From Proteobacteria bacterium UBA2133 (GTDB lineage Bacteria > Pseudomonadota > Gammaproteobacteria > Arenicellales > UBA868), in contig DCXP01000001.1 of assembly GCA_002327725.1 (NCBI GenBank), positions 1 through 63,807 on the forward strand: a stretch of 63,807 bases of DNA, read 5' to 3'. Below are positions 15,969 to 24,335 of the stretch, piece after piece. The notes beneath the pieces are model-generated. The model was not told the DNA's origin. It saw only the letters and a program-made list of their open reading frames with translations, and ran no database searches. The translations under genes and the position numbers were made by a program. Every line of letters begins with the position of its first letter. The first letter of the stretch is position 1.

Positions 15969-17090
15969 ATGGCCTCTGGCTCCCGTCGCGCAGTGGTGAC
16001 TGCCATTGTCGGTAATGGCACTCTGACGGTGCTCAAGTTTGCGGTGGCCCTGCCGGCGCAGTCTGCGGCCCTGATGAATGAGGCCGTGCACAGCCTGATG
16101 GACACGCTGAATCAGATTTTTCTGCTCATCGGTCTTGTGCAGGGTGAGCGTCGCGCCGATGCCCGCTACGCCTTTGGTCACGGACAGAAGAAATACCTCT
16201 GGAATCTCTGGAGTGCGATAGGACTCTTTTCGATTGGTTGTGGCTTGGGGTTGGCCCATGCCTGGCACGCATGGCATGGGCTTGGCGAAAATCCGGCCCG
16301 GTCCGAATTTACTCTGGGCAGCTTCAGTATTGATCTGGTCTGGCTGGCAGGCGTGGTTCTGGTGGTGGCGTTGGTCGTTGAAGCATACGTTCTGAGGATC
16401 GTCTGGATTGAATTTTGCCGGCGTGCCCGGGAGCAGGGCATCTCTGTGTGGAAGAAACTCTTCCGTCCCACAGATCCGACCCTGCTTGCTGTCTTGCTGG
16501 AAGATGCCATCGCGGTCATCGGGGTCCTGCTGGCAGGGTTTGGCATCGCATTGACGCGAGTGACCGGCAACGGCATCTGGGACGTTGGTTTTTCGATAGC
16601 CATCGCCCTGATGCTTGGGGTCACCGCCATCATACTCGGCGCCATCAATATGCGACTGCTCACAGATGTGCGCGACCGCGAGGCAGAAGCCATCTTTGAT
16701 ACTATTTCCAAGGCGCATCGCGAGATCGAGCGTTACCATGACCTTCGCAGCATCGTCGTGGATGAGGCGAACACAGTGCTTGTTGCCGAGGTGGAACTGC
16801 GCGAGGAAGCGGTGCTGGCGGGGTTGCGACAACGGATCAGTCAGCACGAAGCTTCGCTGCTGGCGACGTTGCCGCAGTCGCGTCGGGATGATGCCCTATT
16901 GCGGGAATACGTCGCCGACAGGGCCGCCGTCCAGGCGACACTGGAACGGACCGAAGAGTTGATCGATGAACTGGAGCAACTGTTGCGCGAGCGTTGCCCA
17001 CGGGTTTCGCATATCACGCTCGAAGTGCAGGGCATTATCCCGGACCGCCCATTGGACGCTGCTGAAGACATATCACAACCGGAATTCTGA
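15969..17090 (+). CDS. Cation diffusion facilitator (CDF) family metal transporter, SLC30A9-like
   Basis: This inner-membrane metal:proton antiporter has about six membrane segments between residues 10 and 225. TM2 has NEAVHSLMD with the metal-site His and Asp, and TM5 has LEDAIAVIG, where an E-D pair replaces the usual H-D site, as in the ZnT9/SLC30A9 branch. The cytoplasmic C-terminal domain (HDLRSIVVDEANTVLVAEV ... HITLEVQG) is split by a long charged helical insert of about 60-70 residues rich in Arg, Glu, Leu and Ala. ATG 15969 (373 aa) was chosen because the membrane domain starts there; the frame is open 20 codons upstream. It is followed within 6 bp by the FKBP gene. Confidence 0.8.
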   Translation: MASGSRRAVVTAIVGNGTLTVLKFAVALPAQSAALMNEAVHSLMDTLNQIFLLIGLVQGERRADARYAFGHGQKKYLWNLWSAIGLFSIGCGLGLAHAWHAWHGLGENPARSEFTLGSFSIDLVWLAGVVLVVALVVEAYVLRIVWIEFCRRAREQGISVWKKLFRPTDPTLLAVLLEDAIAVIGVLLAGFGIALTRVTGNGIWDVGFSIAIALMLGVTAIILGAINMRLLTDVRDREAEAIFDTISKAHREIERYHDLRSIVVDEANTVLVAEVELREEAVLAGLRQRISQHEASLLATLPQSRRDDALLREYVADRAAVQATLERTEELIDELEQLLRERCPRVSHITLEVQGIIPDRPLDAAEDISQPEF

Positions 17091-17096
17091 CTGACC

Positions 17097-17789
17097 ATGA
17101 AAAAGACACTGTTGCCATCCCTGGGGCTCGCGATCACGCTGATGCCTGCGGGAATTTTCGCGGATGACGCCGTGCCGCAGAGTCCACGCGAACAGTTCAG
17201 TTATGCGTTGGGCTTTCAGATCGGAACCCAGATCGCACAGCAGATAATGACAGACGACCTTGATCTGGATCCGGGGTTTTTGGCCCAGGCGATTGAAGAT
17301 GTCCTGTCGGGAGCCGCTGCGGCGATCACTCCGGAACAGATGGATGCAGCTATCAGTGCGGTACAGCAGCAGACCCAGAAGAAAAGCATGGAGAAAGCGC
17401 AGGCCGCAGAACGGGCAGGCAGGGAATTCCGTGAAACCTACGGACAGCGTGAGGGCGTCAGCGAGACTGATAGCGGGATTTTTTACCGCGTGTTGGTCCC
17501 AGGGACCGGCGCACAGCCCACCGCCGACGATACGGTGGTGGTTCACTACCGGGGCACCCTGGTCGATGGTACCGAGTTTGACAGCTCGATCCGGCGCGGT
17601 CAGCCGGCCACATTCAGCCTGGCAGGTATCATTCCGGGGTGGCAGGAAGCGCTCCAGCTGATGCAGGAGGGCGCGCGCTGGGAGATTGTGATTCCGCCAG
17701 AATTAGCGTATGGCAGCACGGGTGCCGGCGGTGCGATCGGACCGGAGGAAACCCTGATCTTCGAGATTGAACTGATCGAGGTCAGATAA
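17097..17789 (+). CDS. FKBP-type peptidyl-prolyl cis-trans isomerase, periplasmic (FkpA/Mip-like)
   Basis: The protein has a signal peptide (MKKTLLPSLGLAITLMPAG, cleavage near FADDA) and an N-terminal dimerisation domain with the SYALGFQIGTQIAQQ motif. A long helix of Gln, Lys and Ala follows (~residues 80-115), then the C-terminal FKBP domain: VVVHYRGTLVDGTEFDSS, FSLAGIIPGWQEALQLM and PPELAYGSTGAGG. It folds proline-containing proteins in the periplasm, either as a free enzyme or as a lipid-independent Mip relative. At 230 aa it matches the family. A T-rich intrinsic terminator follows, so the CDF-FKBP pair forms its own unit. Confidence 0.92.
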   Translation: MKKTLLPSLGLAITLMPAGIFADDAVPQSPREQFSYALGFQIGTQIAQQIMTDDLDLDPGFLAQAIEDVLSGAAAAITPEQMDAAISAVQQQTQKKSMEKAQAAERAGREFRETYGQREGVSETDSGIFYRVLVPGTGAQPTADDTVVVHYRGTLVDGTEFDSSIRRGQPATFSLAGIIPGWQEALQLMQEGARWEIVIPPELAYGSTGAGGAIGPEETLIFEIELIEVR

Positions 17790-17809
17790 CCGGGCGATAT
17801 TTGGACCTT

Positions 17810-17841
17810 GGGAATGATCTGTTTGAATTCCCGTTTTTTTT
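17810..17841 (+). terminator. Intrinsic terminator after the FKBP gene
   Basis: GGGAAT (17810-17815) pairs with ATTCCC (17827-17832), followed by G and an eight-T run (17834-17841). It separates the FKBP gene from the ABC importer genes. Confidence 0.75.
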
Positions 17842-17864
17842 GTGCAATATTGGCTTTGCAGCAA

Positions 17865-17877
17865 AACGATAATCGTT
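17865..17877 (+). promoter_or_regulatory. 13-bp perfect palindrome upstream of the ABC importer binding protein
   Basis: AACGAT and ATCGTT flank a single A, 68 bp before the start codon of the binding-protein gene. It may be an operator. A GATAAT-like -10 element overlaps the left half (GATAAT at 17868-17873), but no well-spaced -35 is visible. Confidence 0.35.
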
Positions 17878-17944
17878 AGGTGATGTTTGGCGCCAATGCG
17901 TTGCGCCAGCATTGCTGACACGCTCACCAAAGAGGAGATAATTG

Positions 17945-19168
17945 ATGATGAGAGTCAAACTTTCACTGCTAGGTATGGTGGCGGGCGCCATACTGTTGCC
18001 TGGAACTGTTCTTGCAGCCTGCGAAACCATTACCCTGGGATCTGCAATCTCATTAACCGGCAAGTACGCTACCAACGGCATGCATGCCAAAAACGGTTAT
18101 GAGTTTGCGATCCAGAAAATCAAGGATGCCGGGGGCGTCAAGTTCGGCGGCAAGTGCTACAACTTCAACGTGATCTATTACGATGATGAGTCCAAGGGCG
18201 ATCGCGCGGCCACTCTGGCCGAACGGCTGATCAACCAGGACAAAGTGCAATACATGCTTGGCCCCTATTCCTCAGGAATGACCAAGGCCATTGCGCCGGT
18301 GACCGAAAAATACCAGATTCCAATGATCGAGGCCGAGGGCGCCTCACGCTCTTTGTTCAACAAGGGCTACAAGTATCTGTTTGCAGTCCTGTCGACCTCA
18401 GAGCAGTACCTGGCTTCGGCGATCACGCTCGCGGCCGAAAAAGCCAAAGAGTCGGGTAAAGAGCCTTCTTCCGTAAAGGTCGCCGTCGCGGTCGAGAACG
18501 ATCCGTTTTCGCTGGATATCCGTGCGGGTGTTCTTGAGGATGCTGCCCGCTACGGCATGCAGGCGGTGATCGACGAAAAACTGCCCCGCGACCTTTCGGA
18601 CATGAGCGCGATCCTCACCAAGGTCAAACTGCTCAAGCCCGATGTTCTGATTGTCAGTGGCCACTCCAAAGGGGCGGCGACAGCGGTACGCCAGATCGAC
18701 GAGCAGAACGTCAAGGCGCCGATGGTGGCGGTGACGCACTGCGAGGCAGCAGATGTGACCGGCAAGTTTGGTGCAGCGGCCAACGACATCCTGTGCTCGA
18801 CACAATGGGCCGAGACGCTGACCTACGAAGATCCGCTCTTCGGCACCGCAGCGAACTTCAATACCGAAGTCAAAGCGGCGTACCCTGATTACGCAAACAA
18901 GAAGGTCCCGTATCAACTGGCACAGGCCTCCGCGGCGGTGTACGTATTCAAAGATGCCTTTGAGCGTGCCGGTAGCCTCGACAAGGAAGTGCTGCGCGAT
19001 GCCATAGCTGCAACCGACCTCGAGACCTTCTACGGCGGTATCAAGTTCTCCGAGGCTGGCAACAATATTGCCAAACCGATGGTGCTCCGTCAGATACAGG
19101 ACGGAAAATACAACGTGGTGGCGCCTTCGGCTTTTGCATCGCATCCGCTCAACTGGCCGCGAAATTAA
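17945..19168 (+). CDS. Branched-chain amino acid-type ABC transporter substrate-binding protein
   Basis: This is a type I periplasmic binding protein (LivJ/LivK family, Peripla_BP_6) of ~407 aa. It has a signal peptide ending near VLAACETITLGSA, then the family opening SAISLTGKYATNG, a GPYSSGMTKAIAPV segment contacting ligand, and a central VSGHSKGAATAVRQ region. Such proteins bind amino acids, short-chain amides, urea or aromatic acids. The ligand cannot be fixed here, though an aromatic or carboxylate substrate would fit the benzoyl-CoA reductase genes nearby. A GAGGAG site precedes ATG 17945. The gene is followed by a strong terminator hairpin before the permease genes. Confidence 0.88.
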   Translation: MMRVKLSLLGMVAGAILLPGTVLAACETITLGSAISLTGKYATNGMHAKNGYEFAIQKIKDAGGVKFGGKCYNFNVIYYDDESKGDRAATLAERLINQDKVQYMLGPYSSGMTKAIAPVTEKYQIPMIEAEGASRSLFNKGYKYLFAVLSTSEQYLASAITLAAEKAKESGKEPSSVKVAVAVENDPFSLDIRAGVLEDAARYGMQAVIDEKLPRDLSDMSAILTKVKLLKPDVLIVSGHSKGAATAVRQIDEQNVKAPMVAVTHCEAADVTGKFGAAANDILCSTQWAETLTYEDPLFGTAANFNTEVKAAYPDYANKKVPYQLAQASAAVYVFKDAFERAGSLDKEVLRDAIAATDLETFYGGIKFSEAGNNIAKPMVLRQIQDGKYNVVAPSAFASHPLNWPRN

Positions 19169-19180
19169 ACCGGTAGGACG

Positions 19181-19237
19181 GCTGGCATACAGGCAGGGAA
19201 TCTGCTCTGCCTGTATGCCAGCGCTTTTTGTTTTTGG
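19181..19237 (+). terminator. Strong intrinsic terminator/attenuator between binding-protein and permease genes
   Basis: A perfect 16-bp stem, with arms GCTGGCATACAGGCAG (19181-19196) and its exact complement (19207-19222) and a 10-nt loop, is followed by GC and T5-G-T5. Most transcripts should stop here, giving an excess of binding protein over membrane components, as is common for ABC importers. Confidence 0.88.
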
Positions 19238-19397
19238 ACGCGCATGGGTGATGGCACCCGGGTGCGCTAAGGTCCTTCCTGTGCAGATGTCCAGCGGATA
19301 AACAATGGGGTACGGTCAATAACGGATGCGCGTGCCGGTAGAAGGTCTTGCCGGAAGACGGTGCAGCCGTTTTCTGGCGCCATGGGGATCTGTTTCG

Positions 19398-19445
19398 ATG
19401 GATTATGTGCGTGAAGCATATCTGACTGATAAGTACGCCTCTTAA
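19398..19445 (+). CDS. Possible 15-residue leader peptide directly before the LivH-type gene
   Basis: The short frame MDYVREAYLTDKYAS starts at ATG 19398, with GGGGAT 9 nt upstream. It stops with TAA at 19443-19445, so its stop touches the ATG of the permease gene (TAAATG) in the same frame. The permease itself lacks a clear ribosome binding site, so ribosomes ending on this frame could re-initiate there. This may also be chance. Confidence 0.3.
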   Translation: MDYVREAYLTDKYAS

Positions 19446-20357
19446 ATGGAACAATTCGCCTCTAATTTCGGTCTGTTGCTTCAGTTTCCGGTTGTCAACC
19501 TCAAGATCGTTATTGACGGGGTGATGATCGGAGCGCTGTTTGCGCTTTCGGCCTACGGTCTCGCGCTGGTGTGGGGGGTGATGAATGTCAAGAACCTCGC
19601 CCAGGGGGATTTTGTCATCGCGGGTGGCTATGTCTGCTGGTGGCTTTCCCAGAAAGGCCTTCCCGCGTTGCTGGGCGTCCCCATTGCTTTCCTGGTGATG
19701 GCCGGCATCGGCTGGGTGGTCTACAAAGTTGTGATCTGCCGTGTGATCGATCGCGATCTTTTCACCACGTTGCTGGCCACATTCGGTCTGGCCATTATCA
19801 TGGCTCAGATGCTCAATCTGATGTTCGGCTCCGATACCCAGAGCGTTGATCTGGGTTACGAGACGCTGTACTTCATGGACGGCTTTATCGATGTCCCGAT
19901 TGCCAAGTTGCTGGGCGTACTGATGGCGGCGGCGCTTGCGATTGGGGTGGTTCTCTTTATGAAATACAGCCGGATGGGTCAGGCGATCCGGGCAACCGCG
20001 CAGGATGTGCGGGCAGCCCGCGTGCTGGGTATCAATACCGACAAAGTCTATGCCTTCACCTTTTCGTTGAATGCAGCCATTTGTGGAGCAGCGGGCGCCA
20101 TTATTGTGATGGTCTGGGTCATCCAGCCTTTTTACGGAATTACCCACTCTGTGCGGGCGTTTGTGATCGTGACCGCGGCCGGGCTTGGTAACCTCCCCGG
20201 AGTCATTGCGGCAGGTCTTGGTATCGGAGCGCTTGAGCAATACGGCGCTCATATTTTCGGTATCGGCTACCAGCAGGCAATCGCTGTGTTGCTGCTCTTA
20301 TTGGTTCTGGTGTTCCGTCTTCTGCAGCAGCGGCGGGTTCGTCAGAGCCTCCAGTAG
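19446..20357 (+). CDS. ABC importer permease, LivH family
   Basis: This inner-membrane permease (303 aa) has about eight hydrophobic segments. It shows the LivH family opening GVMIGALFALSAYGLALVWG and VMNVKNLAQGDFVIAGG, and the EAA-like cytoplasmic loop FMKYSRMGQAIRATAQDVRAARVLG that contacts the ATPase. It starts at ATG 19446 directly after an in-frame TAA. It pairs with the LivM-type permease 17 bp downstream. Confidence 0.9.
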   Translation: MEQFASNFGLLLQFPVVNLKIVIDGVMIGALFALSAYGLALVWGVMNVKNLAQGDFVIAGGYVCWWLSQKGLPALLGVPIAFLVMAGIGWVVYKVVICRVIDRDLFTTLLATFGLAIIMAQMLNLMFGSDTQSVDLGYETLYFMDGFIDVPIAKLLGVLMAAALAIGVVLFMKYSRMGQAIRATAQDVRAARVLGINTDKVYAFTFSLNAAICGAAGAIIVMVWVIQPFYGITHSVRAFVIVTAAGLGNLPGVIAAGLGIGALEQYGAHIFGIGYQQAIAVLLLLLVLVFRLLQQRRVRQSLQ

Positions 20358-20374
20358 TTCGGGCGGTCAGGCTT

Positions 20375-21415
20375 ATGGCAAAGAGAGCGGTTTTCTATCT
20401 TGCACTGATCGTCTTCATGCTTGCCGCACCTTTCGTCTTTCCGGTGTTCAAGACCCAGTTGGCAACAGTCTGGCTCATGATCATAGTCGCCCTGACCTGG
20501 GACATGACTGGCGGTCAGATGGGCTATAACTCACTGGGCAACATTACCTTCTACGGTACCGGTATGTACGTAGCCGCGGTCGTTACCATTGCTCTTGTCT
20601 ACGATGTCGGTGAGTACACCGGTTCTTCCGGCGGGGGGATTTACGAATTCACAGACGGTCAGTATTTCGCCGGTATGTTTCTGGGCATGCTGGTTGCGGG
20701 CCTTTTCTGTTCGCTGATTGCCATTGTCATCGGCTATATCACCTTTGGTCTTCGGGGTCCCTATTTTGCGATTGGCACATTAGGTGTTGCGATCGCTGCT
20801 GGAGAGCTGGTCTCGAACTGGGAGTGGGTCGGCGGTGGACAGGGCATTGCGCTCCCGGTGTACCCCGGCGACCTTGAGGATGGCAAGGTCCTGTTCTATT
20901 TTCTTTTTGCTGGTACCGGGGTGGTGCTGTTTCTCTTCCTCAAGTGGCTGTATACCACCCGTTTCGGGGCGGCAATCAACGCGATCCGCGATGATGAGGA
21001 AAAAGCCGAGGCGATGGGCATCCATACCCTGCAGTACAAACTCGCAACTTGGGCAATGGCGGCTTTTTTTGTCGGAATTGCCGGTGCCATTTCGGCGTTT
21101 CAGCTGATCCATTTCGAGCCTTTGGAGTCGGCGTATCAGACGATCAATCTTGGAATCTTTATGGTGGTCTGCGCCCTGCTGGGAGGCAAAGGCACGCTCT
21201 GGGGCCCGGTTGTCGGCGCCATACTGTTCCATGTTTTCAAAGAGGTGACCTGGAACTACCTCCTCGGGTGGCAATGGGTTGCGCTGGGCGCCCTGATTGT
21301 TGCCACGGTGGTTTACTTCGAGGGTGGTGTGGTCGGCTGGCTGATGGAGCGAAAACCGCACTGGTTCAACCTCCCGGCTAAAGCAGACGAGGCGACCGGG
21401 GAAGATCAGCCATGA
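20375..21415 (+). CDS. ABC importer permease, LivM family
   Basis: The second membrane subunit (346 aa) has the conserved early segment WDMTGGQMGYNSLGNITFYG and the coupling loop TTRFGAAINAIRDDEEKAEAMGIH. A Gly/Ser-rich loop (EYTGSSGGGIYEFTDG) lies in the first periplasmic region. The stop overlaps the ATPase start by 4 bp (ATGA), indicating coupled translation with LivG. Confidence 0.9.
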   Translation: MAKRAVFYLALIVFMLAAPFVFPVFKTQLATVWLMIIVALTWDMTGGQMGYNSLGNITFYGTGMYVAAVVTIALVYDVGEYTGSSGGGIYEFTDGQYFAGMFLGMLVAGLFCSLIAIVIGYITFGLRGPYFAIGTLGVAIAAGELVSNWEWVGGGQGIALPVYPGDLEDGKVLFYFLFAGTGVVLFLFLKWLYTTRFGAAINAIRDDEEKAEAMGIHTLQYKLATWAMAAFFVGIAGAISAFQLIHFEPLESAYQTINLGIFMVVCALLGGKGTLWGPVVGAILFHVFKEVTWNYLLGWQWVALGALIVATVVYFEGGVVGWLMERKPHWFNLPAKADEATGEDQP

Positions 21416-22155
21416 GCGCCATCATCGAGGTCGACAATGTCAGCAAGTCTTTCGGGGGTGTGGTCGCCAACACCGGAATTTCCCTTTCGGTAGAAAGGGG
21501 CACAATCACCGGCCTGATCGGTCCGAACGGATCGGGAAAGACGACCCTTTTCAACTCCATTGTCGGGTACCACCCCATCGATTCCGGCAGCATTTTCTTC
21601 GAGGGCCGAGAGATCTCAACGCTGCCGGTCCAAAAGATTGCACGCCTCGGCTTGCTGCGCACCTTCCAGCAGACACGCATCTACGGGCAGATGACAGGTG
21701 TCGATAACATGCTGATATCACTGCCGCACCGAAAGATGGGGTTTGCCGATGCTTTTGGCCGAAACGGACCCGAAGAGTATGAGCGTGCCGAGGCCCTGCT
21801 CGAATTTGTGGGTCTTTACCAGAAGCGTTTTTTGCGAGCCGGATCTTTGTCCTTCGGCCAGCAGAAACTGCTTGAATTCGCCATGGCGCTGATGAACGAG
21901 CCCACCAGTCTGTTGCTGGACGAGCCAACCGCGGGCATTAACCCGACCCTGATCAATGGACTGATCGACCGGTTGCAGCGGGCCAATGCGGAGTTCGGGA
22001 TTACGCTTTTCGTCATTGAGCACAATATGCGGGTGATTATGAACATGGCAGACCACATCTACTGCCTGGCGCATGGCCAGTTGCTGGCGCAGGGTTCTCC
22101 GGCAGACATCCAGAGCGATCAACGCGTTATTGATGCTTACCTGGGAGCGCACTGA
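21412..22155 (+). CDS. ABC importer ATP-binding protein, LivG family
   Basis: This cytoplasmic ATPase (247 aa) has Walker A GPNGSGKTT (about residues 37-45), the signature LSFGQQKLLEFAMAL and Walker B LLLDEPTAGINPT. The C-terminal HNMRVIMNMADHIYCLAHG and INPTLI are typical of LivG/BraF. It overlaps the LivM stop by 4 bp and the LivF start by 1 bp, so the four components form one translationally coupled unit. Confidence 0.92.
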   Translation: MSAIIEVDNVSKSFGGVVANTGISLSVERGTITGLIGPNGSGKTTLFNSIVGYHPIDSGSIFFEGREISTLPVQKIARLGLLRTFQQTRIYGQMTGVDNMLISLPHRKMGFADAFGRNGPEEYERAEALLEFVGLYQKRFLRAGSLSFGQQKLLEFAMALMNEPTSLLLDEPTAGINPTLINGLIDRLQRANAEFGITLFVIEHNMRVIMNMADHIYCLAHGQLLAQGSPADIQSDQRVIDAYLGAH

Positions 22156-23027
22156 TGAGCCGTGATCGGCCAAGCACAACGCGTGGTCACGGGGCGGGAG
22201 AGGTCGATACCGTCATTTCGGTCGACGAAGTGGTCCGCCAGACCGCGGCTATTGCCGAAGACATCAGCCTGGAGCAGCTGGATGCGCTGGTAGAGGGTCA
22301 TCCCTATGTTTCCTTGAATGATCTGGTTGCCGGATATGGTCAGATGCGCATTCTCCACGGCATTAACCTGCGGGTTGGCCGTAAGCAGTCCTTGTGCCTG
22401 ATCGGCCCCAATGGTGCTGGCAAATCCACCGTCCTTCATGCAATTTTCGGTTTTAACAACATTTTTTCCGGCAGCATTCTGATCGGTGAAGAGGATACCC
22501 AGTCTGATGTGACGGCCTTGTCGCCGAGCGAAAAACTGGGTAAGGCCGGTATTGCCTATATCCTGCAGGAGAAGTCGATTTTTCCGGGCATGACCGTCGA
22601 GGAAAATCTGTGGATGGGGGGATTTCTCAAGAACCAGCCTGCCGAAGCGAAAGCGGCAGCCGAGGCGGTTTTTGACAAGTACCCCAGGCTGGCCGAACGC
22701 CGGCGGCACCCGGCGAAAGTGCTGTCGGGCGGAGAGCGGCGCCTGCTTGAGATCTCCCGGGCGCTGGTCATGAACCCGGATGTTTTATTGGTGGACGAGC
22801 CTTCGATCGGCCTCGAGCCGCGGTTCATCGACATGGTGTTCGAGATTCTCCACGATCTGCAGCACAACGAAGGCAAGACCATCATCATGGTTGAGCAAAA
22901 TGCCAAAAAAGGTCTTGAATTTGCCGATATCGGGTATGTCATGGTCTCGGGAAAGATCGCCATCGCCGGCAAAGGCAGCGAACTTCTGAAAAACCCCAAG
23001 GTTGGAGAGTTATTTCTCGGCGGCTAA
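22155..23027 (+). CDS. ABC importer ATP-binding protein, LivF family, with N-terminal extension
   Basis: This is the second ATPase (290 aa). The core has Walker A GPNGAGKST at residues 84-92, an early Q-loop ILQEKSIFPGMTVEENLWMG, signature LSGGERRLLEISRAL and Walker B LLVDEPSIGLEP. The usual LivF is ~235 aa and begins near LNDLVAGYGQMRILHGI. Here about 50 extra residues precede it, including an acidic helical stretch (DISLEQLDALVEG). The extension overlaps no other gene and starts at an ATG coupled to the LivG stop, so it is likely real. Its role is unknown. Confidence 0.9.
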   Translation: MSRDRPSTTRGHGAGEVDTVISVDEVVRQTAAIAEDISLEQLDALVEGHPYVSLNDLVAGYGQMRILHGINLRVGRKQSLCLIGPNGAGKSTVLHAIFGFNNIFSGSILIGEEDTQSDVTALSPSEKLGKAGIAYILQEKSIFPGMTVEENLWMGGFLKNQPAEAKAAAEAVFDKYPRLAERRRHPAKVLSGGERRLLEISRALVMNPDVLLVDEPSIGLEPRFIDMVFEILHDLQHNEGKTIIMVEQNAKKGLEFADIGYVMVSGKIAIAGKGSELLKNPKVGELFLGG

Positions 23028-23268
23028 TCTCCCAAGTACCTTTGCGGGCTCTGGCTAAGGCCCTGGATCGCTCATAGAGCGGGACCCCTGGCGCTCCCAT
23101 AAGCGCTGCATCGGCAAAAGCAGAAGAAAACCTTGAGGTGCTGTCTCGTGGCGCTTGATACTGTGCCGATCGGATCGCAGAAATTTTCCAATAACGTACA
23201 AGTTCGTTTTGCGATCATCGTAGAATACGCACCCCTCTCGCCATTCAACGCAGGGTATCGGAGGCAGT

Positions 23269-24237
23269 TTGAAGATTCTTTTCGCCGACAAGTTTCCTGA
23301 GGCACAGATGACACAGCTTCAGGATCAGGGCCACGATTGTGACCTTCAGCCAGACCTGGTGGGTGACACCTTGCCCGGTGCCGTCGCCGATACTGAGGTG
23401 CTCGTTGTGCGCAGCACGAAGGTCACGGCCCAGGCTATCGACGCAGCAGCGTCTTTGCGTCTTGTGGTTCGCGCTGGAGCAGGAGCTAATACCATAGACA
23501 AGGACGCCGCGGCGGATCGGGGGATTCCGGTCTGCAATGTCCCCGGCAAGAATGCGGTTGCGGTTGCGGAACTGGTGTTGGGCCTGTTACTCGCCATTGA
23601 CCGGAGAATTCCCGAGAACGTCATCGACCTTAGGGCAGGCCGTTGGAACAAGAAGCAGTATTCAGTGGCTCAGGGTCTGTACGGCCGGCACATGGGGATC
23701 ATCGGGCTCGGCGCTATTGGACTTGCGGTCGCAGAACGTGCCCGGGCTTTCGGTATCCATGTCTACGTGGTCGATAAACCCGACCGCAGCGCGCAAACCC
23801 GGAAGACCCTGGCGAATCTCGGTCTTGAAACCGTGCCAGATCTCGATACGCTACTGAAGTCGTGCGACATTATCAGCCTGCATGTCCCCAGCGCCGCCGA
23901 AACGAAGGGCATGGTCGACGCCGCCTTTCTGGATAAACTCCAGCCGGGCACGATTGTCATTAATGCTTCCCGCGGAGATGTCATCGATGAACAGGCGCTC
24001 CTCAGTGCGATGGATGACAAGGGGATACGGGCAGGGCTGGATGTTTACGCGGATGAGCCGGCTTCGGGTGAGGGCGCGTTTTCGTCAGCGCTCGCAAGTC
24101 ACCCCAATACCTGCGGGACTCACCATATCGGGGCGTCGACGGATCAGGCGCAGACCGCGGTTGCAGACGGTGTCCTGGAAGTCATCAGCGCCTTTGCTGA
24201 TGGAACCGTGCTGCACTGTGTCAACGGTCAGGGTTAA
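23269..24237 (+). CDS. serA: D-3-phosphoglycerate dehydrogenase-like 2-hydroxyacid dehydrogenase
   Basis: This is an NAD-dependent dehydrogenase (322 aa) of the SerA group, which oxidises 3-phosphoglycerate in serine synthesis. The Rossmann motif is MGIIGLGAIGLAVAERARAFG. Catalytic residues are Arg in NASRGDVIDE, Glu in DVYADEPAS and His in THHIGAS. The C-terminal regulatory ACT domain of long SerA forms is absent, so serine feedback through it is unlikely. It starts at TTG 23269 behind GGAGG. serC follows after 98 bp, which supports the 3-phosphoglycerate assignment over hydroxypyruvate reductase. The 241 bp upstream hold a possible promoter but no gene. Confidence 0.85.
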   Translation: MKILFADKFPEAQMTQLQDQGHDCDLQPDLVGDTLPGAVADTEVLVVRSTKVTAQAIDAAASLRLVVRAGAGANTIDKDAAADRGIPVCNVPGKNAVAVAELVLGLLLAIDRRIPENVIDLRAGRWNKKQYSVAQGLYGRHMGIIGLGAIGLAVAERARAFGIHVYVVDKPDRSAQTRKTLANLGLETVPDLDTLLKSCDIISLHVPSAAETKGMVDAAFLDKLQPGTIVINASRGDVIDEQALLSAMDDKGIRAGLDVYADEPASGEGAFSSALASHPNTCGTHHIGASTDQAQTAVADGVLEVISAFADGTVLHCVNGQG

Positions 24238-24335
24238 GGCGTCTTTGAGCGGGATTTGGTGATGGCCGTGGCAGGAGCGGATTGACCAGATCAAGAATTG
24301 GATAGAGACAACAGAGATAGAGAGATCGAAAAGCG

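Noticed and set aside
19149..20252. 367-codon minus-strand open frame
   Set aside because: It covers the livH gene and the terminator on the opposite strand; composition is rich in His, Gln and Arg, as typical shadow frames are.
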